64,000 nt of DNA, from positions 62,001 through 126,000 of the forward strand of contig JOAZ01000013.1 in NCBI GenBank assembly GCA_000720535.1. Reading direction: 5' to 3'. The notes beneath the pieces were generated by a model. The model searched no databases and was not told the origin of the DNA. It saw only the letters and a program-made list of their open reading frames with translations. This DNA comes from Streptomyces halstedii (GTDB taxonomy: Bacteria; Actinomycetota; Actinomycetes; Streptomycetales; Streptomycetaceae). Positions 13,968 through 21,881 of this stretch are shown in pieces (position 1 is the stretch's first letter; each line of letters starts with the position of its first letter). Both the position numbers and the translations under genes were made by a program.

Positions 13968-16636
13968 CGGCCCGTGCACCCGCGCGTGCGCCCGGCCGTG
14001 CCGCTCGTGGCGGTGCGGCCGGGGCGGATCCCGCGACGCCCGGCGGGCCGCTGCTGCTCGGGGTACGCCACCACGGACCGGGCTCCGCCCGAGCGGTTCT
14101 CGCCGCCCTGGAGCACGTCCGGCCGCGAGCCGTGCTCATCGAGGGGCCGCCGGAGGGCGACGCCCTGCTGTCGCTCGCCGCCGACGAGCGGATGCGTCCG
14201 CCCGTGGCCCTGCTTGCCCACGCCGTGGACGACCCGGGGAGGGCCGCGTTCTGGCCGATGGCGGCCTTCTCGCCGGAATGGGTGGCGATCCGCTGGGCGT
14301 CGGCGCACCAGGTCCCGGTGCGGTTCATGGACCTGCCCGCCGCGCATGCCCTGGCGGTGCCGGAGCAGCCCGAGCCCCGGCAGGAGGACGCCCGGTCGTT
14401 CGACCCGATCGGCGTCCTGGCCTCGACCGCCGGATACGACGATCCGGAGCGCTGGTGGGAGGACGTGGTCGAGCACCGTGCGGCAGACGGGGCACCGGGC
14501 GACCCACGGGCACCGTTCGCCGCGCTCGCCGAGGCGATGGGCGCGCTGCGTGAGGCGTACGGCGACGGCGGGCACCCCCGGGACGCGGTCCGGGAGGCCT
14601 GCATGCGGCTGCGGTTGCGGGCCGCCCGGAAGGAGTTCGGGGACGGCGTCGCCGTCGTCTGCGGCGCGTGGCACGTTCCCGCACTGGCCGCGCGGACGAC
14701 GGTCGCCGCCGACAAGGCGCTCCTCAAGGGCATCCCCAAGGTGCGGACCGAGACGACCTGGGTGCCCTGGACCCACCGCAGGCTCGCCCGGCACAGCGGA
14801 TACGGCGCGGGGATCGAGTCGCCCGGCTGGTACGGCCACCTCTTCGACGCCCCGGACAGGCCCCTCGAACGCTGGATGACCAAGGTCGCCAGGCTGCTCC
14901 GCGAGGAGGACCGCCTCGTCTCCTCCGCCCATGTCATCGAAGCGGTGCGTCTCGCCGAGGCCCTGGCCGCGGTGCGGGGCCGCCCGGCCGCCGGTCTCAC
15001 GGAGGCCACCGACGCGGTCCGTGCGGTCATGTGCGAGGGGTCCGACGTCCCGCTGGCCCTCGTCCACGACCGGCTCGTCGTCGGTGAGGCACTCGGGGCG
15101 GTCCCGGACGGCGCACCCGCCGTGCCGTTGCAGCGGGACCTCGCCGGACAGCAGCGCACGCTCAGGCTCAGGCCGGAGGCGGAGCGACGCGGGCTGGAGC
15201 TCGACCTGCGCAAGGACACCGACGCGGCCCGCAGCCGGCTCCTGCACCGGCTGAGGCTCCTCGGCGTCGGCTGGGGCGAACCGTCGGCGGGCCGGGGCGG
15301 CACCGGTACCTTCCGGGAGAGCTGGCAGCTGCACTGGCAGCCCGAGCTGTTCGTCCGGGTCGCGGAGGCCGGGGCGTGGGGCACCACCGTGCTCTCCGCC
15401 GCGTCCGTCCGCGCCGAGTCCGACGCGGTGTCGGCGACGACGCTCGCCGAGGTGACCGCGCTCGCCGAGCACTGCCTGCTGGCCGGGCTGCCCGACGTGC
15501 TGGCCGCCGTCATGGACGCCCTCGCGGCCCGCGCCGCCCTCGACGCGGACGTCGGCCACCTCGCGGACGCGCTGCCGGCGCTGGCCCGTGCCCTGCGCTA
15601 CGGAGACGTACGTGCCACGGACACGGCCGCACTCTCGACCGTGGCCCTCGGCCTCGCCGAACGGGTCTGCGTGGGCCTGCCGTCCGCCTGTACGGGCCTC
15701 GACCCGGCCGCCGCCGAGGAACAGCGTGGTCGGGTGGACGGGATACACACCGCCGTCACCCTGCTGGCGGGAGCAGGAGCGGGAGCAGGAGCGGGAGCGG
15801 GAGCGGGAGCAGGAGAGGGAGAGGAGAGTGCGGGTCCGGGGCCCGGCGGAGGGGCGGGCGCAGAGAGCGGAGCGGGCACAGGGGGTGGAGCGGAAGGCGG
15901 GGCCGAAGCGGGCGCAGTGGCTGGCGCCGGATCGCCGGGCGGCGGGCTGAGGGAGCGCTGGACGGGTGTCCTGCGCAGGCTCGCGGCCCGGGACACGGTC
16001 GCGGGCGTCCTTCGGGGCCGGGCCACCCGGCTGCTCCTCGACGACGGGCACCTCCCCGAGGAGGAGGCGGCACGGCTGATGGGCCTGGCCCTCTCACCCG
16101 GCGCGCCACCCACCGACGCGGCGGCCTGGATCGAGGGCTTCGTCGGCGGGGCGGCAGGGGGCGGAACGCTGCTCGTCCACGACGAACGTCTGCTGGGCCT
16201 GGTGGACGGCTGGCTGACCTCCATACCTCCCGCGTCGTTCACCGCCGTGCTGCCCCTGCTCCGGCGCACCTTCTCCACGTACGAACCAGGGGTGCGCCGC
16301 ACCCTGGGCGAGCTCGTCCGCCGCGGCCCGGCTCCGGGCGGTGACCACCGTGCGAGCGACGCCGAGACCGACGGCTTCGGACCGGGACTCGATGGGGAAC
16401 GGGCCGACGCGGTGGTTCCGGTATTGCGGTTGCTGCTCGGCCTCGACACCGGAGAGGGGAGCACCGGAGGCGAGAGAGCGGCGACGGAGACCGCGGCGAC
16501 GGAGAGCGCGAACACCGAACAGACAGCCGGAACGGAGCAGATCGCCGGAACGGAACAGACAGCCGGGACGGAACAGACAGCCGGGACGGAACAGATCGCG
16601 GCGGGTACCGAAGCGGGGAGGACGGCGACGCGATGA
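13964..16636 (+). CDS. DUF5682 family protein, middle gene of the MoxR-VWA operon
   Basis: An 890-residue protein of unknown biochemistry. The conserved start LLGVRHHGPGSARAVL (about 31-46) with EGPPEGDALL shortly after is characteristic of DUF5682. The His-rich strand and following acidic motif recall TraB/ChaN/erythromycin-esterase-type folds, which is an inference. An internal Gly-Ala-Glu tract (about 603-650) and a C-terminal run of TEQTAG/TEQIAG units look like recent expansions. It overlaps both neighbours by 4 nt, so the three proteins are probably made in fixed ratio and act together. Confidence 0.88.
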   Translation: MTARAPARAPGRAARGGAAGADPATPGGPLLLGVRHHGPGSARAVLAALEHVRPRAVLIEGPPEGDALLSLAADERMRPPVALLAHAVDDPGRAAFWPMAAFSPEWVAIRWASAHQVPVRFMDLPAAHALAVPEQPEPRQEDARSFDPIGVLASTAGYDDPERWWEDVVEHRAADGAPGDPRAPFAALAEAMGALREAYGDGGHPRDAVREACMRLRLRAARKEFGDGVAVVCGAWHVPALAARTTVAADKALLKGIPKVRTETTWVPWTHRRLARHSGYGAGIESPGWYGHLFDAPDRPLERWMTKVARLLREEDRLVSSAHVIEAVRLAEALAAVRGRPAAGLTEATDAVRAVMCEGSDVPLALVHDRLVVGEALGAVPDGAPAVPLQRDLAGQQRTLRLRPEAERRGLELDLRKDTDAARSRLLHRLRLLGVGWGEPSAGRGGTGTFRESWQLHWQPELFVRVAEAGAWGTTVLSAASVRAESDAVSATTLAEVTALAEHCLLAGLPDVLAAVMDALAARAALDADVGHLADALPALARALRYGDVRATDTAALSTVALGLAERVCVGLPSACTGLDPAAAEEQRGRVDGIHTAVTLLAGAGAGAGAGAGAGAGEGEESAGPGPGGGAGAESGAGTGGGAEGGAEAGAVAGAGSPGGGLRERWTGVLRRLAARDTVAGVLRGRATRLLLDDGHLPEEEAARLMGLALSPGAPPTDAAAWIEGFVGGAAGGGTLLVHDERLLGLVDGWLTSIPPASFTAVLPLLRRTFSTYEPGVRRTLGELVRRGPAPGGDHRASDAETDGFGPGLDGERADAVVPVLRLLLGLDTGEGSTGGERAATETAATESANTEQTAGTEQIAGTEQTAGTEQTAGTEQIAAGTEAGRTATR
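15768..15815 (+). repeat. Six-base GGAGCA/GGAGCG microsatellite inside DUF5682
   Basis: About eight units of GGAGC(A/G) encode an alternating Gly-Ala tract. The unit length is a multiple of three, so slippage keeps the frame. Confidence 0.85.
16514..16610 (+). repeat. 18-bp tandem repeats at the 3' end of DUF5682
   Basis: Five units resembling ACGGAACAGACAGCCGGG encode TEQTAG or TEQIAG. The repeat is in frame and near-identical between copies, suggesting recent expansion. Confidence 0.85.
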
Positions 16637-17946
16637 CCACGTCCAGGGAGACCACCGGCGCGAAGGAGCGGCAGATGGCGGCGGCGGGTGCCGGCGGCGC
16701 GAAGGGTGTCGGCGGACATGCCGGTCACGGAAGACACGGCGGACACGACGCGCACGACGAGCGGTTGCGGCGCTGGCGCCTGGTGCTCGGACCGGACGGT
16801 GCCGAGAGCACCGGACGCGCGCTCACCGGCCAGGACGCGGCGCGGGACGGTGCGTTGTCCGCGTTGTACGGCGGCGGGAAGAAGCCCGGCGGCCGTGGCG
16901 GGATCGAGCGTTCCGCAGGGCTCGGGGCGTCCGCCCCGGCTGTCGCCCGCTGGCTCGGCGACATCCGTACGTACTTCCCGGGCCCCGTCGTCCAGGTCAT
17001 GCAGCGTGACGCGATCGACCGCCTGGGACTGTCCGCACTGCTGCTGGAGCCGGAGATGCTGGAGGCCGTGGAGCCGGACGTCCACCTCGTCGGCACCCTG
17101 CTCTCCCTGAACAAGGCGATGCCCGAGACCACCAGGGAGACCGCACGGGCCGTCGTCCGCAAGGTCGTCGAGGACCTGGAGAGGCGACTGGCATCCCGCA
17201 CCAGGGCCACGCTCACCGGCGCGCTGGACCGTTCGGCCGTCACGGCCCGGCCGCGCCCAGGGGACATCGACTGGGACCGCACCATCCGGGCCAACCTCAA
17301 GAACTACCTGCCCGAGCACCGCACGGTCGTCCCCGAACGGCTCGTCGGACACCGCCGCGCCGCCCGGTCGGTGAGGAAGGAGGTCATCCTCTGCATCGAC
17401 CAGTCCGGGTCCATGGCCGCGTCCGTCGTCCACGCCGCGGTCTTCGGCGCGGTGCTCGCCTCCATGCGCACCCTGTCGACGCGGCTGGTCGTGTTCGACA
17501 CCGCCGTGGCCGACCTCACCGACCAGTTGGACGACCCGGTCGACGTGCTGTTCGGCACCCAACTCGGGGGCGGTACGGACATCAACCGCGCGCTCGCCTA
17601 CTGCCAGTCGAGGATCACCCGGCCCGCCGACACCGTCGTCGTACTCATCAGCGATCTCTACGAAGGCGGCATCCGCGACGAGATGCTCGAACGAGCGGCG
17701 GCGATGACGGCCTCCGGCGTCCAGTTCGTGACATTGCTCTCCCTTTCGGACGAGGGGGCGCCGGCGTACGACCGGGCACACGCAGCGGCGCTGGGCGCAC
17801 TCGGTGCCCCTGCCTTCGCCTGCACGCCCGACCTGTTCCCCGAGGTCATGGCCGCCGCACTGGAGAAGCGGCCGCTTCCCGTACCGGACCCCGGCGCCGA
17901 CGTGCCGTTCCGTCCTCCGTACCCCGGTCACCAGGGGGGTCTGTGA
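16633..17946 (+). CDS. VWA-domain protein of the MoxR/DUF5682 operon
   Basis: 437 residues. The C-terminal half is a von Willebrand factor A domain with a full MIDAS metal site: DQSGSM (about 256-261), the Thr in GGGTD and the Asp in VLISDLYEGG. The N-terminal ~65 residues are Gly/His-rich, then a conserved helical region (about 65-245) typical of these MoxR-linked VWA proteins. It lacks a signal peptide, so it is cytoplasmic. The start at 16633 overlaps the DUF5682 stop by 4 nt. It is the presumed partner or substrate adaptor of the ATPase encoded two genes upstream. Confidence 0.92.
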   Translation: MTTSRETTGAKERQMAAAGAGGAKGVGGHAGHGRHGGHDAHDERLRRWRLVLGPDGAESTGRALTGQDAARDGALSALYGGGKKPGGRGGIERSAGLGASAPAVARWLGDIRTYFPGPVVQVMQRDAIDRLGLSALLLEPEMLEAVEPDVHLVGTLLSLNKAMPETTRETARAVVRKVVEDLERRLASRTRATLTGALDRSAVTARPRPGDIDWDRTIRANLKNYLPEHRTVVPERLVGHRRAARSVRKEVILCIDQSGSMAASVVHAAVFGAVLASMRTLSTRLVVFDTAVADLTDQLDDPVDVLFGTQLGGGTDINRALAYCQSRITRPADTVVVLISDLYEGGIRDEMLERAAAMTASGVQFVTLLSLSDEGAPAYDRAHAAALGALGAPAFACTPDLFPEVMAAALEKRPLPVPDPGADVPFRPPYPGHQGGL

Positions 17947-18135
17947 CCGTTATCACCGCTCAGGTGTGATCTGCGATTTAGGGTCCTGCCGAGCGCGGGG
18001 ATAACCTGCCGGGTGGACATGCCGCGTGCCGGAAACACCGAGTGCGCCTCCCCTGTGACCGCGCAGTCACGTTGCCCTCGCGGCACGCCCACGCAGAAAA
18101 CGAACCGCGAGACCACTAAATAGGGACGGACGCGC

Positions 18136-19317
18136 GTGGACCTGTTCGAGTACCAGGCGAGGGACCTCTTCGCCAAGCACGGTGTACCGGTGCTGGCCGG
18201 TGAAGTCATCGACACGCCTGAGGCAGCCCGCGAGGCGACCGAGCGGCTGGGCGGCAAGTCCGTCGTCAAGGCGCAGGTGAAGGTCGGAGGCCGCGGCAAG
18301 GCCGGCGGCGTCAAGCTGGCCTCCACCCCCGACGAGGCGGTCGCCCGCGCGACCGACATCCTCGGCATGGACATCAAGGGCCACACGGTCCACAAGGTGA
18401 TGATCGCCGAGACCGCGCCGGAGATCCTGGAGGAGTACTACGTCTCCTACCTCCTCGACCGCACCAACCGCACCTTCCTGGCCATGGCCTCGGTGCAGGG
18501 CGGCATGGACATCGAGGAGGTCGCGGAGAAGACCCCCGAGGCCCTCGCGAAGGTCCCGGTCGACTCCAACACCGGTGTCACGATCGAGAAGGCCCGCGAG
18601 ATCGTCGCCCAGGCGAAGTTCCCGGCCGAGGTGGCCGAGAAGGTCGCCGAGGTCATGGTGACGCTGTGGGCGACCTTCGTCGCCGAGGACGCGCTCCTCG
18701 TCGAGGTCAACCCGCTCGCCAAGGTCGCCTCCGGTGACGTCCTGGCGCTGGACGGCAAGGTCTCGCTCGACGAGAACGCCGCCTTCCGCCAGCCCGGCCA
18801 CGAGGCCCTTGAGGACAAGGCCGCGGCCAACCCCCTCGAAGCCGCCGCCAAGGCCAAGAACCTCAACTACGTCAAGCTCGAAGGCGAGGTCGGCATCATC
18901 GGTAACGGTGCCGGTCTGGTCATGTCGACGCTGGACGTCGTCGCGTACGCCGGTGAGAAGCACGGCGATGTGAAGCCCGCCAACTTCCTCGACATCGGTG
19001 GCGGCGCCTCCGCCGAGGTCATGGCGAACGGCCTGGAGATCATCCTCGGCGACCCGGACGTCAAGTCCGTCTTCGTCAACGTCTTCGGTGGCATCACCGC
19101 CTGCGACGAGGTCGCCAACGGCATCGTCCAGGCCCTGGAGCTGCTCAAGTCCAAGGGCGAGGACGTCACCAAGCCGCTGGTCGTGCGCCTCGACGGCAAC
19201 AACGCGGAGCTGGGTCGCAAGATCCTCTCCGACGCCAACCACCCGCTCGTGCAGCGCGTGGACACCATGGACGGCGCGGCCGACAAGGCCGCCGAGCTCG
19301 CCGCGGCTGCGAAGTAA
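18136..19317 (+). CDS. sucC: Succinyl-CoA synthetase beta subunit (ADP-forming)
   Basis: 393 residues. It couples succinyl-CoA cleavage to nucleotide triphosphate synthesis in the TCA cycle, with SucD. The N-terminal ATP-grasp domain starts at [32 protein letters not shown] (nucleotide-binding lysines) and VEVNPLAKV (metal ligands) are visible. The C-terminal CoA-ligase domain has GNGAGLVM and [13 protein letters not shown]. The start is GTG at 18136. The gap to sucD is 21 nt. The long leader (17947-18135) contains candidate -10 boxes (TAGGGT near 17979), but I cannot choose between them. Confidence 0.97.
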   Translation: MDLFEYQARDLFAKHGVPVLAGEVIDTPEAAREATERLGGKSVVKAQVKVGGRGKAGGVKLASTPDEAVARATDILGMDIKGHTVHKVMIAETAPEILEEYYVSYLLDRTNRTFLAMASVQGGMDIEEVAEKTPEALAKVPVDSNTGVTIEKAREIVAQAKFPAEVAEKVAEVMVTLWATFVAEDALLVEVNPLAKVASGDVLALDGKVSLDENAAFRQPGHEALEDKAAANPLEAAAKAKNLNYVKLEGEVGIIGNGAGLVMSTLDVVAYAGEKHGDVKPANFLDIGGGASAEVMANGLEIILGDPDVKSVFVNVFGGITACDEVANGIVQALELLKSKGEDVTKPLVVRLDGNNAELGRKILSDANHPLVQRVDTMDGAADKAAELAAAAK

Positions 19318-19338
19318 AGGACGAGGGACTCCAACACC

Positions 19339-20223
19339 ATGGCTATCTTCCTCACCAAGGACAGCAAGGTCATCGTCCAGGGGATGACCGGCGCCACGGG
19401 CATGAAGCACACCAAGCTCATGCTGGCCGACGGCACGAACATCGTCGGTGGCGTGAACCCGCGCAAGGCCGGTACGTCCGTCGACTTCGACGGCACCGAG
19501 GTACCCGTATTCGGTTCCGTCAAGGAAGCGATGGAGAAGACGGGCGCCGACGTGTCCGTCCTCTTCGTACCGCCGGCCTTCGCGAAGGCCGCCGTCGTCG
19601 AGGCGATCGACGCCGAGATCCCGCTGGCCGTCGTGATCACCGAAGGCATCGCCGTCCACGACTCGGCCGCCTTCTGGGCGTACGCCGGCGCGAAGGGCAA
19701 CAAGACCCGGATCATCGGCCCGAACTGCCCCGGCCTGATCACCCCCGGCCAGTCCAACGCCGGCATCATCCCGGGCGACATCACCAAGCCCGGCCGCATC
19801 GGTCTCGTGTCCAAGTCGGGCACGCTGACCTACCAGATGATGTACGAGCTCCGGGACATCGGCTTCTCGTCGGCCGTCGGCATCGGTGGCGACCCGGTCA
19901 TCGGTACGACCCACATCGACGCCCTCGCGGCGTTCGAGGCCGACCCCGAGACCGACCTCATCGTGATGATCGGCGAGATCGGCGGCGACGCCGAGGAGCG
20001 CGCGGCCGACTACATCGCGAAGAACGTCACGAAGCCGGTCGTCGGTTACGTCGCGGGCTTCACCGCCCCCGAGGGCAAGACCATGGGCCACGCCGGTGCC
20101 ATCGTCTCCGGCTCCTCCGGTACGGCCGCGGCCAAGAAGGAGGCCCTTGAGGCCGCCGGTGTGAAGGTCGGCAAGACGCCGACCGAGACCGCCAAGCTGG
20201 CCCGCGAGATCCTCGCCGGCTGA
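19339..20223 (+). CDS. sucD: Succinyl-CoA synthetase alpha subunit
   Basis: 294 residues with ATG start at 19339. It carries the CoA-binding Rossmann domain ([17 protein letters not shown]) and the second domain with the phospho-histidine in [15 protein letters not shown] (about residue 250). It forms the alpha-beta unit with SucC immediately upstream. The gene is followed by a very long perfect-stem terminator. Confidence 0.97.
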   Translation: MAIFLTKDSKVIVQGMTGATGMKHTKLMLADGTNIVGGVNPRKAGTSVDFDGTEVPVFGSVKEAMEKTGADVSVLFVPPAFAKAAVVEAIDAEIPLAVVITEGIAVHDSAAFWAYAGAKGNKTRIIGPNCPGLITPGQSNAGIIPGDITKPGRIGLVSKSGTLTYQMMYELRDIGFSSAVGIGGDPVIGTTHIDALAAFEADPETDLIVMIGEIGGDAEERAADYIAKNVTKPVVGYVAGFTAPEGKTMGHAGAIVSGSSGTAAAKKEALEAAGVKVGKTPTETAKLAREILAG

Positions 20224-20250
20224 CCTCCCGCACGCGGCACCGCCGCACCG

Positions 20251-20312
20251 CGCGGAAACGGCGTGGGCCCGCACCCCTCTCGCAGGGGGCGCGGGCCCAC
20301 GCCGTTTCCGCG
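20251..20312. terminator. Long hairpin terminator after sucD
   Basis: CGCGGAAACGGCGTGGGCCC pairs with its exact complement at 20293-20312, around a shorter inner stem (CCCCT/AGGGG). It ends the sucCD operon and could also stop the convergent minus-strand gene. Confidence 0.85.
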
Positions 20313-20313
20313 T

Positions 20314-20421
20314 CCGTGTGGTTCCGGGCCCAAGCCGTGTCCGCGTGGTTCCGGGCCCACGCCGATTCCGTGTGGTTCCGGGGCCGGGCCCTGCCCGGGT
20401 GGTTCCGGGGCCGGGCCCGTC
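20314..20421. repeat. Four 27-bp tandem repeats in the sucD convergent intergenic region
   Basis: Units at 20314-20340, 20341-20367, 20368-20394 and 20395-20421 share CCGNGTGGTTCCGGG. The first two contain GGGCCCA(A/C)GCCG, the same string as the terminator stem arm just upstream, so the array may derive from it. Confidence 0.85.
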
Positions 20422-20430
20422 GGGGCGGTG

Positions 20431-21774
20431 TCAGGGGATCCGCGGCACCAGGCGTTCCGGGCCGTGCGCGAGTTCGCCGCGCAGCGCCTTCTGGAGCTTG
20501 AGGTCCTGGGCCGTGAGCTTCTCCGGTCCGGCCAGCGGTGGCACGCCCGCCACTCGGGCGGCCGGTGCGATCGGCTGCTCGTAGTGGGTGGGGGCGGTGT
20601 TCAGCGTGAAGGCCGTGGCCCCGGCGAGCAGTACGCCGAAGCACACCGTCGCCCGGGTCCACCGCTGGGCACGGCGCTCGCCGCCGGTACGCACGACCGG
20701 GGCGGACGACGGCGCGGGCACCCGTTCGGCGAGGGCGAGGGCCCCCAACCGCTCGCGAAGGACCACCGACTGTCCGGCCGGGGACGAGCACCGGGCCAGT
20801 TCCGGCAGCCGCTCGGCGACGGTGGCCCGCGCGTTCACCAGCCGTCCCGCCGTGGCGGGGGTGCTCGCCTCGGTCTCGGCCGCCGTCTCCGCGAGGCCCA
20901 GTCCCACACCGTCGTGGAGCAGCAGGGTGCGGCGGTAGGAGGCCGGCATCTCCAGCAGGGCGTGGAGGAGCGCGCGGCGCCCTGGCTCCTCGGGCAGCGC
21001 GTCCGGACGGCGGTGGGCCCGGCGCACCCGGTTCCAGGGTGACATCGCGTACTCGTACGCCGCCGCCCGCACCCATCCCGCCGGGTCGCGGTCCCTGGCC
21101 ACCTCGGGCCAGCGGTGCCAGGCGAGTTGGAAGGCGCGCTCGACGGACTCCCTGGCGAGGTTCCGGCGCCCGGTCAGCACGTAGGCCTGACGGACGAGAC
21201 CGGGTGCGGTGTGGGTGTAGAGGGCGTCGAACGCCTCCGCGGCGGTGAGGCCCGCCGGGGCGGGAGGAGTGACGGGAGCGGGGTCGGGAGCGGGGTCGGA
21301 AACCGTGTCAGGAACGGTTTCGGGGACGGTCTCGGGGGCGGGGACGGGGACGGGGGCGCGGTCCGGTGCGCCCGCGCCTGCCTCCTCCACCGCCGTCTCC
21401 CGGCCCACCGGTGCCTTCCGGTCCGCCGCCGTCTCCTGGTCCACCCGCGTCTTCGGGGACTTCGTGCCGCTGTCCGCCGTCTTCGCCTCTGCCCTCTTCT
21501 CCGCCCCCGTCCCCGGTGCCGTCTCCGCGTTCGTCGCCGTGGCCTTCGGCGGTGTCGGCGGACCGGCCGAGCCGATCACCTTGGCGTACGCCGCTCGGCG
21601 ACGGCCTCGGGGGCTGGTCCGGCCGGTCTCCCAGGCGCGGACGGTGGCCGGGGTGACTCCGACGGCCGTCGCGACCTGTTCCTCGGTCAGTTGCCGTGCC
21701 TCACGCAGCCTTCGGCGTTCTTTGGGCGAGGGCAGAGGGGGCGAGGTGCCCGGGCCGGTGGGCTTGCGCGTCAT
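20431..21774 (-). CDS. Three-part regulator: XRE-type HTH, sigma-70-like helical region and C-terminal membrane segment
   Basis: 447 residues. ATG 21774 has GGAGGACGAAC directly upstream. Residues ~10-70 form a lambda-repressor-like HTH (LTEEQVATAVGVTPATVRAWETG). A ~110-residue Ala/Pro/Glu/Thr-rich linker follows. Residues ~185-340 resemble ECF sigma regions 2 and 4: AFDALYTHTAPGLVRQAYVLTG, then RTLLLHDGVGLGLAETAAETE. A hydrophobic helix (CFGVLLAGATAFTL) is near residue 385, with ~55 residues outside. This could be a membrane-held DNA-binding regulator or a degenerate sigma factor. The region 4 HTH looks altered, so initiation activity is doubtful. It is divergent from perM. Confidence 0.75.
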   Translation of the reverse strand: MTRKPTGPGTSPPLPSPKERRRLREARQLTEEQVATAVGVTPATVRAWETGRTSPRGRRRAAYAKVIGSAGPPTPPKATATNAETAPGTGAEKRAEAKTADSGTKSPKTRVDQETAADRKAPVGRETAVEEAGAGAPDRAPVPVPAPETVPETVPDTVSDPAPDPAPVTPPAPAGLTAAEAFDALYTHTAPGLVRQAYVLTGRRNLARESVERAFQLAWHRWPEVARDRDPAGWVRAAAYEYAMSPWNRVRRAHRRPDALPEEPGRRALLHALLEMPASYRRTLLLHDGVGLGLAETAAETEASTPATAGRLVNARATVAERLPELARCSSPAGQSVVLRERLGALALAERVPAPSSAPVVRTGGERRAQRWTRATVCFGVLLAGATAFTLNTAPTHYEQPIAPAARVAGVPPLAGPEKLTAQDLKLQKALRGELAHGPERLVPRIP

Positions 21775-21789
21775 GTTCGTCCTCCACCT

Positions 21790-21835
21790 ACACTCAATGG
21801 GTGAAAAAGTACATAAACATATATTGAGCGACACA
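21790..21835. promoter_or_regulatory. AT-rich divergent promoter/operator island
   Basis: CTCAAT (21793-21798) and ATTGAG (21823-21828) are inverted halves around AAAAAGTACATAAACATATA, strikingly AT-rich for this genome. It lies between the HTH/sigma-like gene and perM and is a plausible autoregulatory or Lsr2-type binding site. Confidence 0.45.
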
Positions 21836-21881
21836 GCGACCATTCGTCCGTTACGCGAAAAAGGCGCGTGTCGTTGGCAGC

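Noticed and set aside
15598-17931. 777-residue frame antisense to DUF5682/VWA
   Set aside because: Shadow frame over two coding genes with clear motifs on the plus strand.
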